From a bacterium UBP1_UBA4783 (GTDB lineage: Bacteria; Krumholzibacteriota; Krumholzibacteriia; Krumholzibacteriales; Krumholzibacteriaceae): a DNA stretch of 39,107 nt. The position numbers were made by a program, and so were the translations under genes. The notes under the pieces are model-generated. The model did no database searches and was not told where the DNA came from. It was given only the letters and a program-made list of their open reading frames with translations. The stretch is from positions 776 through 39,882 of the forward strand of contig DHHB01000051.1 of NCBI GenBank assembly GCA_002403075.1, read 5' to 3'. Below, piece after piece: positions 1 through 7,668 of this stretch; positions within the stretch are counted from its first letter, which is position 1, and each line of letters opens with the position of its first letter.

Positions 1-464
1 ACAAGGCGCAGGAGATCGGCTACCACCCCGAGGTGATCCTCGCGGGGAGGCGCATCAACGACAACATGGGGATCTTCATCGCCGGCAGGGTCGTGAAGCT
101 CATGATCCACAAGGGGCACCGGGTGCAGGGCGCGCGGGTGCTCGTGCTCGGCGTCACCTTCAAGGAGAACTGCCCCGACATCCGCAACTCGCGCGTCGTC
201 GACGTCGTGCGGGAGCTCAAGGACTTCGGCTGCGAGGTCGACGTGCACGATCCGTGGGCCGACAGCGGCGAGGTCGCGCACGAATACGGCTTTCCGCTCG
301 TCGATCGGAAGGCCCTGGCGGCGGGCGCCTACGACGCCGTCGTTCTGGCCGTCGCGCACGATGCGTTCCGCGAGCTCGACGTCGCCGCCCTGAAGGGCGA
401 GAACGGCGTCATCTTCGACGTGAAGGCCTTTCTCGACAAGAAGATCGTGGACGGGAGACTGTAG
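1..464 (+). CDS. UDP-N-acetyl-D-hexosamine 6-dehydrogenase (WbpO/TviB type), 3' end only
   Basis: The reading frame is open from base 3, so the gene starts upstream of the window; the last 153 residues are present. The visible part begins within the central dimerisation segment (YHPEVILAGRRINDNMG, typical of the WbpO/TviB branch) and continues into the C-terminal UDP-binding domain of the UDP-glucose/GDP-mannose dehydrogenase family (VLVLGVTFKENCPDIRNSR, then a Rossmann-like VDVHDPWAD segment). Members of this family oxidise C6 of UDP-N-acetylgalactosamine or -glucosamine to the uronic acid with two NAD+, supplying surface polysaccharide. The catalytic Cys and the NAD-binding domain lie outside the window. 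The substrate cannot be settled from this fragment, although the LAGRRIND stretch favours the UDP-HexNAc branch over UDP-glucose dehydrogenase. Confidence 0.9.
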   Translation, partial: KAQEIGYHPEVILAGRRINDNMGIFIAGRVVKLMIHKGHRVQGARVLVLGVTFKENCPDIRNSRVVDVVRELKDFGCEVDVHDPWADSGEVAHEYGFPLVDRKALAAGAYDAVVLAVAHDAFRELDVAALKGENGVIFDVKAFLDKKIVDGRL

Positions 465-686
465 ATCCGGCTTCGCCGCCTCGCCGAAACCGCCGCATTT
501 CTTCTCGGGCATCGGGCATTTTTCTCCCCTCCCGCTGTATAACCAACAGGTAGGGCTTCAAGGTGGCACTGCCCGGCGCCGGGCCCGAGGGAAGCGGAGC
601 AGAGTCCGAAGAGGGGCCGCGCCGACCCCACCAAACGACAACGCCTTACAGATGCAAGTCGTTTATCGTGCACTCAGGAGGTGTCC

Positions 687-2720
687 ATGCGTACGGTGCG
701 GTTCGTTATATTCATATTAATTCTCGCCCTGGCTGGCTCCTACGCCGCTTCGGCCTTTGCGGCCGAGATCCACGACGCGGTTCGCGGGGGCGACATGCAG
801 GCCGTCCAGCGGCTCGTCTCCGCCGACCGCTCGCTCCTCGCGCTGAAGGACGTCGACGGCTCGCCGCCGCTCAACATCGCGGCGCAGGCGGGGAACCTCG
901 AGATAACGAAGCTCCTCCTCGACCTCGGGGCCGACGTCGGGCTCGGCGACAACGAGAACTCGAATGCGCTCCACGTCGCCGCCATCGGCGCCAACACCGC
1001 CGTTATCGATCTCCTGCTCGCGAAGGGGATGGACGTGAACTCGGCCGACGTGAACGGCATGAACGCCGCGCTCTTCGCGGCCGGCCGGAACAGATGGGAT
1101 ATTGTCTGGTATCTCGCCTCGAAGGGCGCCAAGCTCGACGCCCGCACGAACGGCGGCACGAACCTCGTTCATTTCGCGGCGCGGCGCGGGAACCTCGAAG
1201 CGCTCAAGCAGCTCGTGGCCGGGGGAGCGGTCCTCAACTGCGGCCCCGACCAGTGGGGCGCCACGCCGCTCGGCGGCGCATCCCAGCGCGGCGACGCGGC
1301 TGTCGCAACCTATCTCCTCGATAACGGCGCCGACCCGAACGAGGCGTCGGACGACGGCGATAATCCCCTCACGCTGGCCGCGGGCATGGGCAAGCGCGAC
1401 GTCGTCCGCATCCTCCTCGACAAAGGAGCCGACGCGAAGTTCAGCCGCAACGGCTTCAGCGCGCTCGCCGCGAACTTCTGGCATCCCGATATCGAGATCG
1501 CCAAGATGCTCCTCGCCGCCGGCGCCGATGCCACGATCGCGAGCGATAACGGCTGGACCATCCTGCACCGTTTCGCGCAGACGCCGAATATGTCCGTCGA
1601 GTACGCTCGGCTCCTCGTCGACGCGGGCGCCGACGTGAACGCGAAGAACGCCGACGGCCAGACGCCCGTGATGATCGCCTGCGAGCGCGGAACGACCGAC
1701 ATCGTGAAATACTTCGTCTCGAAGGGGGCCGACGTGAAGCCGGCGGGCGGCGCGTTCCAGGCAACCGGCCTGCACGCGGCCGCGGCCAAGGGCTACGGTG
1801 ACCTCGCGGCGTTCCTCGTCGGGGCGGGCGCCCCGGTCAACGCGAAGGACGCGGACGGCCGCACGCCCCTCTATTACGCGACCCGCTACGGCCACACGGA
1901 AACGGCGAAGATGCTCAAGGCGAAGGGCGGCAAGGGCGGCGCCAAGGAGATCGTTGCGGCCGACCTTCTCCAGAAGCGCATCCCCGAGGGGCAGGCGCTC
2001 GTCGTTCACACGGGGCATGCGGGATGGATGATCGAGACGGCGAACAACGTCCTCATCTTCGATTACTGGCAGGACGGCCGCTTGCCCGATGCTCCAAGCA
2101 TCGTGAACGGCTGCGTCAATCCGGCCGAGCTCGAGGGGAAGAAGGTCACCGCGTTCGTGTCGCATAACCATCCGGATCATTACAGCAAGAGGAACTTCGA
2201 GTGGAGCAAAACGCTCGGCGACATGAAGTGGGTCTGCGGCCAGCGGCCCGATACGGCGGTGGCTGTCGAGATCATCGACCCGCGTGCGACCAAGAACGTG
2301 AACGGCATCGAGATCGTCGCGGCCCGCTCCACCGACGCGGGCGTGGCGTTCCTCGTGACGGTCGACGGACTCACGATCCTGCATTCGGGCGATCTCCACA
2401 ACCGCGACGCGAACGTCGACGGCGTCTTCGCCGACGAGATCGAGTTTCTCGCCGGCCGCGGGCACAAGATCGACATCGCGTTCGTGCCCATCTCGGGATG
2501 CGGCTTCGGCGATCATGAAACGATGAAGAAGGGCGTGTGGTGGAGCGTCGACCGGCTCGATCCCGCGAGCCTCTTCTGGATGCACGGCGGGAGCAACTGC
2601 GCGCGGTACTCGCAGTTCTCCGAGGAGGCCGCGAAGGCCGGATGCACGGTTCCCCAGGGACTGCCCAAGATCAAGGGGGACCGCTTCATGTACCGGAACG
2701 GGAAGCTGAACGCGATATAG
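687..2720 (+). CDS. Secreted ankyrin-repeat protein fused to a metallo-beta-lactamase-fold hydrolase
   Basis: A 677-residue protein. The start is ATG 687, five bases after a perfect AGGAGG at 676-681; the in-frame GTG at 681 overlaps that ribosome site and is unlikely. Residues 1-26 form a signal peptide (hydrophobic FVIFILILALAG, cleavage near AFAA/E). About 12 ankyrin repeats of 33 residues cover roughly residues 27-410, with the usual G-TPLH-like and LLL--GAD- patterns. Residues about 420-677 look like a metallo-beta-lactamase fold of the UPF0173/Lactamase_B_3 kind: SHNHPDH gives the HxHxDH metal motif (His493, His495, Asp497, His498), HSGD supplies Asp569, and a late MHGG may give the last histidine. 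A periplasmic or extracellular hydrolase with a protein-binding ankyrin solenoid is the inference; the substrate is unknown. It stands alone and is followed by a strong terminator. Confidence 0.85.
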   Translation: MRTVRFVIFILILALAGSYAASAFAAEIHDAVRGGDMQAVQRLVSADRSLLALKDVDGSPPLNIAAQAGNLEITKLLLDLGADVGLGDNENSNALHVAAIGANTAVIDLLLAKGMDVNSADVNGMNAALFAAGRNRWDIVWYLASKGAKLDARTNGGTNLVHFAARRGNLEALKQLVAGGAVLNCGPDQWGATPLGGASQRGDAAVATYLLDNGADPNEASDDGDNPLTLAAGMGKRDVVRILLDKGADAKFSRNGFSALAANFWHPDIEIAKMLLAAGADATIASDNGWTILHRFAQTPNMSVEYARLLVDAGADVNAKNADGQTPVMIACERGTTDIVKYFVSKGADVKPAGGAFQATGLHAAAAKGYGDLAAFLVGAGAPVNAKDADGRTPLYYATRYGHTETAKMLKAKGGKGGAKEIVAADLLQKRIPEGQALVVHTGHAGWMIETANNVLIFDYWQDGRLPDAPSIVNGCVNPAELEGKKVTAFVSHNHPDHYSKRNFEWSKTLGDMKWVCGQRPDTAVAVEIIDPRATKNVNGIEIVAARSTDAGVAFLVTVDGLTILHSGDLHNRDANVDGVFADEIEFLAGRGHKIDIAFVPISGCGFGDHETMKKGVWWSVDRLDPASLFWMHGGSNCARYSQFSEEAAKAGCTVPQGLPKIKGDRFMYRNGKLNAI

Positions 2721-2760
2721 AAGCGGTTTCGACGCGAGCGAATGCCGATACGCTCGGCCG

Positions 2761-2798
2761 GGGCGGCGGGTTGCGGCCCGCCGCCCTGATTTTTCGTT
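2761..2798 (+). terminator. Rho-independent terminator after the ankyrin/MBL gene
   Basis: A perfect 10-bp stem (GGGCGGCGGG at 2761-2770, CCCGCCGCCC at 2777-2786) closes a 6-base loop and is followed by TGATTTTTCGTTT. It lies 40 bases after the stop of the upstream gene. On the opposite strand the stem has no T-run, so it serves the + strand only. Confidence 0.9.
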
Positions 2799-2806
2799 TC
2801 TTTCCC

Positions 2807-3490
2807 CTACCGACAGGCGTGCTGGTAATGAACGCTGAAGAGCGTGAAATCGCTCAGGTTGCACCTCGCGTCGTCGTTGTAATCGCAGCAGGGGTTGAAC
2901 GCCGGATCGGCGGCGTCCTTGTTGTAGCCCATGCCGAATGGGATGAGATCCGAGAGGTTGACGACGCCGTCTGGATGACCTCTCGGGCCCGTTAGATCGG
3001 GTCCCTTGACGACGACGGGAAGGCACAACGGTTGGCCGTTGCAGGCGGGATCCATGACGGTTATCCCAGCGACGGCGATCCAGATGCCGCCGGCGGGAAC
3101 GCAACCTCCGGCCGAGATGTTGCCCGAGATCGTCGTTCGTCCGTTCGATCCCGTCGCCGAGTCCGCGACGAGAGGGGGGGCGCAGAGAAAGAGCGGCGTC
3201 GAGCCGCTGCAGGAGCCGATCCAGTAATCCGTTGCGGGAATGCCGGCGATCGGCCTGAGATACGCGTCGCGAACCTCGATCCAGATGTAATCCTCGCTCC
3301 CTCCGCATCCCTTGCCGACTGCTTCGAAATCTCCCCCGGGGCAGATGGAGATCTTCATGCCGGGGCAGCTCACTCCTGCCGAGAAATCGCAGCCGTTCCA
3401 CGGGTCGCCCGCGAACGCCGCGAACGCGACGAAGAGCGCCGATGTCGCGAGAAACGGCGCGCGAGCGCGGGCAACGATCGATCGAATCAT
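2807..3490 (-). CDS. Secreted protein with dockerin-like C-terminus
   Basis: A 227-residue protein read leftwards. The chosen start is ATG at 3490, preceded by GAAGGAG and followed by a good signal peptide (ARAPFLATSALFVAFAAFAG); an upstream in-frame ATG at 3583 would add 31 residues with no secretory character. The middle, about residues 30-160, is cysteine-containing and of unknown fold. The last about 65 residues carry two dockerin-like segments, each with Asp/Asn-rich calcium-loop residues followed by NLSD and a short hydrophobic helix (DGVVNLSDLIPFGMGYN and ARCNLSDFTLFSVHYQ). Such tails are common on secreted proteins of FCB candidate phyla. No catalytic signature was seen. It is convergent with the ankyrin/MBL gene and divergent from the next one. 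Confidence 0.7.
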   Translation of the reverse strand: MIRSIVARARAPFLATSALFVAFAAFAGDPWNGCDFSAGVSCPGMKISICPGGDFEAVGKGCGGSEDYIWIEVRDAYLRPIAGIPATDYWIGSCSGSTPLFLCAPPLVADSATGSNGRTTISGNISAGGCVPAGGIWIAVAGITVMDPACNGQPLCLPVVVKGPDLTGPRGHPDGVVNLSDLIPFGMGYNKDAADPAFNPCCDYNDDARCNLSDFTLFSVHYQHACR

Positions 3491-3533
3491 CGATGTGACT
3501 CCTTCATGGAGGGGCGGCTTTCGAGGATACTTG

Positions 3534-3542
3534 ATTGTAGCA
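3534..3542 (-). promoter_or_regulatory. Extended -10 promoter for the dockerin-like gene
   Basis: Read on the minus strand the element is TGCTACAAT, an extended -10 (TGnTAnAAT) 43 bases upstream of the ATG at 3490. No convincing -35 is present, which is usual for extended -10 promoters. Confidence 0.5.
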
Positions 3543-3656
3543 TGAACGAAGCGCGTATTTCCACGCGAAATGCGATCGACCAAAAGCGATCGATCCGGAC
3601 GTCCCGACGGCCCTTCCCTCGCCCGAAAATCGCGGTCCGGCGAATGCCGGCGTTTA

Positions 3657-3665
3657 TGCTATAAT
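3657..3665 (+). promoter_or_regulatory. Extended -10 promoter for the GNVGVG-repeat protein operon
   Basis: TGCTATAAT is a perfect extended -10 about 48 bases upstream of the ATG at 3713. The -35 region is GC-rich and poor. It faces away from a nearly identical element (TGCTACAAT) serving the divergent gene. Confidence 0.65.
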
Positions 3666-3712
3666 TAACGAAATACCTTTCTCGACATCGTCTGCTCCGC
3701 AGGAGGTGCTCC

Positions 3713-5284
3713 ATGAAAATCCGTCGATCGATGGCATCCGTGTGCGCCGCGCTCTTCGTCGTCTGCGCGCACGGAATCGGCGTCGCCGCGGTTCCGCGGG
3801 TCGTCAACTATCAGGGGGTCGTCACGGACGCGAGCGGCGTCACGATCGATGGCGCGCACGATCTGACGTTCAGAATATATCCAATGTCGGCTCCGAGCCC
3901 GGTGGCGGGACCCCTCTGGGTCGAAACGCACACCGGCGTGCAGATCACGGACGGTCTGTTCAACGTCATTCTCGGAACGATAACGACGCTTCCGGTGGAC
4001 CTCTTTTCCTCGGGCGTGGACCGCTGGCTGAGCGTTGCGGTCGATCTAGATTCCGAGATGTCGCCATGGACGCGCATTACCTCCGTTCCCTGGGCGTTCA
4101 AGGCCGCCGTCGCCGACTCGGCCCTGAGCGCCGGGAGCGCGCCGTCCGGATGGACGGTGTCGGGCAACAACTTATATTCGACGGTCTCGGGGAACGTGGG
4201 CGTCGGCGCCGCCTCCCCCCTCGGGAAGCTCCACGTCGCCGACGTGGCGGTCGGCCTGCCGGTCGCCGCGGTTTACAACGAGCAGATCATCCTCGACGAC
4301 AGCGACGCCGTGCTCGGCCTCTTCAGCACAGCCGGCGGAAGCTACGGCTCGGCCATCACCATGGGAGAGATCGTCGACGGCGCCTTGACGAACAAATGGA
4401 GCATATATCGAACGACCGGGGCGTCGTCGCGGCTCACGTTCTCCTTCGGCGCCGACCCGAGCTACGCGACCAACGCCGCGGTCCTCAGCATGCGAAGCAC
4501 GGGGGTCGGCATCGGCACCGCCTCCCCGGCCCGCAAGCTCGAGATCAACGACACCCGGGCGTACCTGCGGCTCACGTCGTCGAGCTATCTCGGATCCGTG
4601 CTCGAGCTCAAGAGCACGGCGACGGACGCGGGAACGTGGCGCGGCCGCATCGACTTCATCAACGCGAGCGACGCGGTCGAGGGATCGATCCAATACTACC
4701 CCCTCGGGTATATGGATCAGCCGGGGATGCGCTTCCTCTCGGGCGGATACACGCGGCTCTTTCTCAACAGCTCGAACGGGAACGTCGGCGTCGGCACCAC
4801 GGAACCCGCCGAGAAGCTCGACGTCGCGGGAGTCGTACGGGCGACCGTTCTCAAGCTCACCGGCGGATCCGACATAGCGGAGCCGTTCGACGTCACGGCC
4901 GCGGCCGGCGTCATGAAGGGAATGGTTCTCGCGATCGATCCCGCGTCCCCCGGAAGCCTCAAGATCGCCGACGCGGCGTACGACCGCTGCGTCGCCGGGA
5001 TCGTGAGCGGGGCCGGGGAGGTCGAACCGGCGCTCGTCATGTCGCAGGCCGGCACGATCGCCGACGGGAGGTATCCCGTGGCGCTTACCGGGCGCGTCTA
5101 CTGTCTGGCCGACGCGTCGAACGGCCCCATCGAGCCCGGGGATCTCCTCACGACCTCGAGCACGCCGGGGCATGCGATGAAAGCCGTCGATCCGTCGCGG
5201 ACGCCCGGAGCCGTTCTCGGCAAGGCGATGACGCCGCTCGCGAGCGGCCGGGGTCTCGTGCTCGTTCTCGTGAGCCTGCAGTAG
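3713..5284 (+). CDS. Secreted protein with GNVGVGTxxPxxKLDV repeats (tail-fibre-like)
   Basis: A 523-residue protein; ATG 3713 follows AGGAGGTG at good spacing and opens a signal peptide (about 1-26, ending near GVAA). The N-terminal part (NYQGVVTDASG, then WRLSV-like WLSVAVD and PWAFKAAVAD) resembles a head domain common in predicted secreted proteins of FCB and Planctomycetes genomes. Three copies of a GxVGIGT--P--KLxV motif lie near residues 160, 264 and 356, a pattern also seen in phage tail-fibre and long-fibre adhesin shafts. The C-terminal about 140 residues form a conserved domain ending VLVLVSLQ that contains GDLLTTSSTPGHAMKA. A surface fibre or adhesin role is inference. It leads a tight run with the C10 protease 16 bases downstream. 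Confidence 0.65.
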   Translation: MKIRRSMASVCAALFVVCAHGIGVAAVPRVVNYQGVVTDASGVTIDGAHDLTFRIYPMSAPSPVAGPLWVETHTGVQITDGLFNVILGTITTLPVDLFSSGVDRWLSVAVDLDSEMSPWTRITSVPWAFKAAVADSALSAGSAPSGWTVSGNNLYSTVSGNVGVGAASPLGKLHVADVAVGLPVAAVYNEQIILDDSDAVLGLFSTAGGSYGSAITMGEIVDGALTNKWSIYRTTGASSRLTFSFGADPSYATNAAVLSMRSTGVGIGTASPARKLEINDTRAYLRLTSSSYLGSVLELKSTATDAGTWRGRIDFINASDAVEGSIQYYPLGYMDQPGMRFLSGGYTRLFLNSSNGNVGVGTTEPAEKLDVAGVVRATVLKLTGGSDIAEPFDVTAAAGVMKGMVLAIDPASPGSLKIADAAYDRCVAGIVSGAGEVEPALVMSQAGTIADGRYPVALTGRVYCLADASNGPIEPGDLLTTSSTPGHAMKAVDPSRTPGAVLGKAMTPLASGRGLVLVLVSLQ

Positions 5285-5300
5285 GGGAGGCGATGACGTC

Positions 5301-6944
5301 ATGCGGACAACGATGAAATCCCCCGCGGAAACGGTCCGGCGACGCGCCGTCTTCCTCGCGGCGTGTCTCGTCATCTGCGCCGCGTTCGCGGCGCCGGATC
5401 TCGAGGCGAGAACGATGCGCGAATCCGAGGTGCGCGCCGCCGTGGAGACGTGGGTGAGATTCGCGGCGAGCGATCCCCGCCCTGACGCGGTCGTCGAGAC
5501 CATGGAGCCGTACGCCGCGGACGGCGAGATCGTGGCGTACGTCGCGCGCCTCGCCGGGGGCGGTTTCTGTCTGTGCGGCCTCGACGAGATCCTGCTTCCC
5601 GTTTATTTCTACTCGCCCCGGGGAACGTACGAACCCGGGAATCCCGGCCTCCAGTGCATCCTCTCGCAGATGGCCGAACGCGCGAGGATGGTGCGGGGAT
5701 GGGAGCGGGACGGCGATCCGAGGCTTGGCGTGCTGGAGCGGGAGGCGGCCGAACGGCCGAGGATCTGGTCCGACCTCGCGGCCGGCGTCGCGCCGAAACG
5801 CGAGGAGCTCGCCCCCGCGGGAACGACCGTTATACCCTCGATGATGGATCTCCCCCTCACGAGCGTCTGGCACCAGGGGCATCCCTACAACGATCAGTGC
5901 CCCGTTCATCCCGACGGCCTCGGCAAGCGCACGATCGTCGGCTGCCCCGCCACCGCATTCGCCCAGATCATGTATTACTGGAAATGGCCGAATACGGGTA
6001 CGGGGACGAGCGGAGTCTACTATCGCACGAGAAGCCGGCCGGCCGGCAGCTGGGATTCCACGCCCCTCGCGACCGATCCGCAGATCACGGATATCGGAGA
6101 CTGGAGCTGGGCGGGCCGTCTCGCGTGGCTCTCATCGAATAACCGCCTGTACATGTCCGGGTGCTGGGATTGGAGCATCTACGGGATGGCCGAGGGGGAT
6201 TCGAACTGCGTTCGAAACATTCATCCCGCGTACCTGACGGCCCTGAAGACTCTCTACGACAGGATGCCGAAGGATTCGACGTATTACTCGGTCAACTATA
6301 CCGCGGCTTCCTACAACTGGAGCGCCATCCGGGACCGGCACGAAGACCCGCCCGACGCCGGGGACACCGAGGCCGCGAAAATCAACTACCACACGGCGGT
6401 CGCAGTCAACACGACGTTCGGGATCAGGGGATCGTCGGCGTCGTGTCCGCTCATCGTGGAAGGGGCGCCCGCGCATCTTCGCTACGACGGAGACGCGGTG
6501 AACAGCTCGACGAACATCTATACCATGACCGACGAGATCGCGTGGCTCCGGCCGCTCGCGATCGGCGGGTGCGGGCACGCGTGGATCGTCTACGGATACG
6601 ACAAGAGCACCGATCCTAATCGAAGCTTCAAGGTGAACATGGGGTGGGGCGGATCGTCCGTGGACGGCTGGCAGCTTCTCGACTTCTACTGCCCAGCCGC
6701 CGGCATGGAGCACGCCACGCGTCTCGCTCCGAAGGACGTCGTGAAGTTCGTCGGAGGCGCGCTGGGCGGGGACGGGACGCCGAGCAGTCCGTACCAGAAC
6801 GTCGAAACGGCAGTGTCGGGGGCGCCCAGCGGCGCGACCCTGATATTCAAGGCGGGTTCCGACAACACCTTTTCGGCGACGACACTCGTCATCGACAAGC
6901 CGCTTACCCTGAAGGGCGAGGGCATCGTCGTCCGCAAGCAATGA
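5301..6944 (+). CDS. Secreted cysteine protease, streptopain family (peptidase C10)
   Basis: A 547-residue protein with an N-terminal signal peptide (AVFLAACLVICAAFA) and a probable propeptide (about 40-130) like that of SpeB. The catalytic core is clear: GCPATAFAQIMYYWKWP matches the C10 nucleophile segment (Cys215), CGHAWIVYGYD gives His426, and FKVNMGWGG is the conserved Asn/Trp glycine-rich strand. C10 enzymes are broad-specificity papain-like proteases made as zymogens. After the catalytic domain, residues about 480-547 (GTPSSPYQNVETAV through LTLKGEGIVVRKQ) look like the first turn or two of a parallel beta-helix that then stops. ATG 5301 lies about 10 bases after GGGGAGG; ATG 5313 is an alternative. 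The stop overlaps the next start (ATGA). Confidence 0.88.
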   Translation: MRTTMKSPAETVRRRAVFLAACLVICAAFAAPDLEARTMRESEVRAAVETWVRFAASDPRPDAVVETMEPYAADGEIVAYVARLAGGGFCLCGLDEILLPVYFYSPRGTYEPGNPGLQCILSQMAERARMVRGWERDGDPRLGVLEREAAERPRIWSDLAAGVAPKREELAPAGTTVIPSMMDLPLTSVWHQGHPYNDQCPVHPDGLGKRTIVGCPATAFAQIMYYWKWPNTGTGTSGVYYRTRSRPAGSWDSTPLATDPQITDIGDWSWAGRLAWLSSNNRLYMSGCWDWSIYGMAEGDSNCVRNIHPAYLTALKTLYDRMPKDSTYYSVNYTAASYNWSAIRDRHEDPPDAGDTEAAKINYHTAVAVNTTFGIRGSSASCPLIVEGAPAHLRYDGDAVNSSTNIYTMTDEIAWLRPLAIGGCGHAWIVYGYDKSTDPNRSFKVNMGWGGSSVDGWQLLDFYCPAAGMEHATRLAPKDVVKFVGGALGGDGTPSSPYQNVETAVSGAPSGATLIFKAGSDNTFSATTLVIDKPLTLKGEGIVVRKQ

Positions 6945-7540
6945 AAGGGGCTTTACCGATGTGTAAGGCTGGATTGGCGCTCGCGATCGCGGTCGCGCTC
7001 CTCGCGCTGTCGCCGCTCGCCCCGCCGTGGCGCGGCGGGCCGACCGGGGATCTCGCCGCGCAGCAAGCGCCGCAGTACCTGATGAGAACGTCCGTGATGG
7101 GAGGGGCGGGCGCCCCGGCGAGCGGTTCGAGCTTTCGGGCGAACGCCACGCTCGGCCAGCCCACGCCGATCGGCGTCCTCACCGGGGCCGGCGAAATCCT
7201 CTACGCTGGATTCTGGGGCCGGTCCTGGGCACTGACGCCGGTCGACGATCTCGAGTCGCCCCGCGCGAACGGGCTCTTCCAGAACTACCCGAATCCGTTC
7301 AATCCGGCGACGGCGATCGATTACTCCGTCGCGACTGCGTGCCATGTCGAGATCGCCGTCTACGACGTCAGCGGGCAAAGGGTCAGGACGCTCGTTGACG
7401 AGGCGAGAGCCGCGGGGCTATACAAGGCCTTTTGGGACGGGAGGAACGATCGGGGTTCGCCCGTCGCCACCGGTTTCTACTTCTATCGCGCCCGCATAGG
7501 CTCGTACAGCAGCGTCAAGAAGATGGTGCTCTTGCGGTAG
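6941..7540 (+). CDS. Short secreted protein with FlgD-type Ig-like C-terminal tail
   Basis: A 199-residue protein whose ATG overlaps the stop of the protease gene (ATGA), suggesting translational coupling; an in-frame ATG at 6959 with AAAGGGG upstream is an equally good start. Residues about 10-45 include a signal peptide (AGLALAIAVALLALSPLA). A short middle region (TSVMGGAGAPASGSSFRANATLGQPTPIG) resembles stretches preceding the FlgD domain in other secreted proteins. The tail from about residue 110 is a FlgD Ig-like domain: LFQNYPNPFNPATAIDYSV, then VYDVSGQRVRTLVD, then a final VKKMVLLR. Such tails are thought to act in export or surface attachment. The gene may encode an accessory or anchor partner for the adjacent protease; that is inference. 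Confidence 0.75.
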   Translation: MKGALPMCKAGLALAIAVALLALSPLAPPWRGGPTGDLAAQQAPQYLMRTSVMGGAGAPASGSSFRANATLGQPTPIGVLTGAGEILYAGFWGRSWALTPVDDLESPRANGLFQNYPNPFNPATAIDYSVATACHVEIAVYDVSGQRVRTLVDEARAAGLYKAFWDGRNDRGSPVATGFYFYRARIGSYSSVKKMVLLR

Positions 7541-7668
7541 TTGCCTGGACAAAGCGTCCTCGGCGGGTCCGTCAAAAAGAATACCCGTGGCGGAACGGCG
7601 GCCGGATGCGCGAGAGAAGCCACCGGCTCATCGATCCCGCGATCGCGGACGGAAGGCCGTAGCCGGGC

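Noticed and set aside
544..686. Possible riboswitch in the leader of the ankyrin/MBL gene, including the palindrome GCCCGGCGCCGGGC
   Set aside because: Only the palindrome and one weak ACGAC/GTCGT stem were seen, with no aptamer consensus; a TATAAC at 538-543 could be a -10 but has no -35.
717..3401. A very long open frame on the minus strand opposite the ankyrin/MBL gene
   Set aside because: Arg/Asp/Val-rich translation without domains or a ribosome site; it is the antisense shadow of a high-GC coding gene and also runs through the terminator.
7541..7668. Terminator between the FlgD-tailed gene and the patatin gene
   Set aside because: Only a short CCGCGATCGCGG palindrome with no loop or T-run is present.
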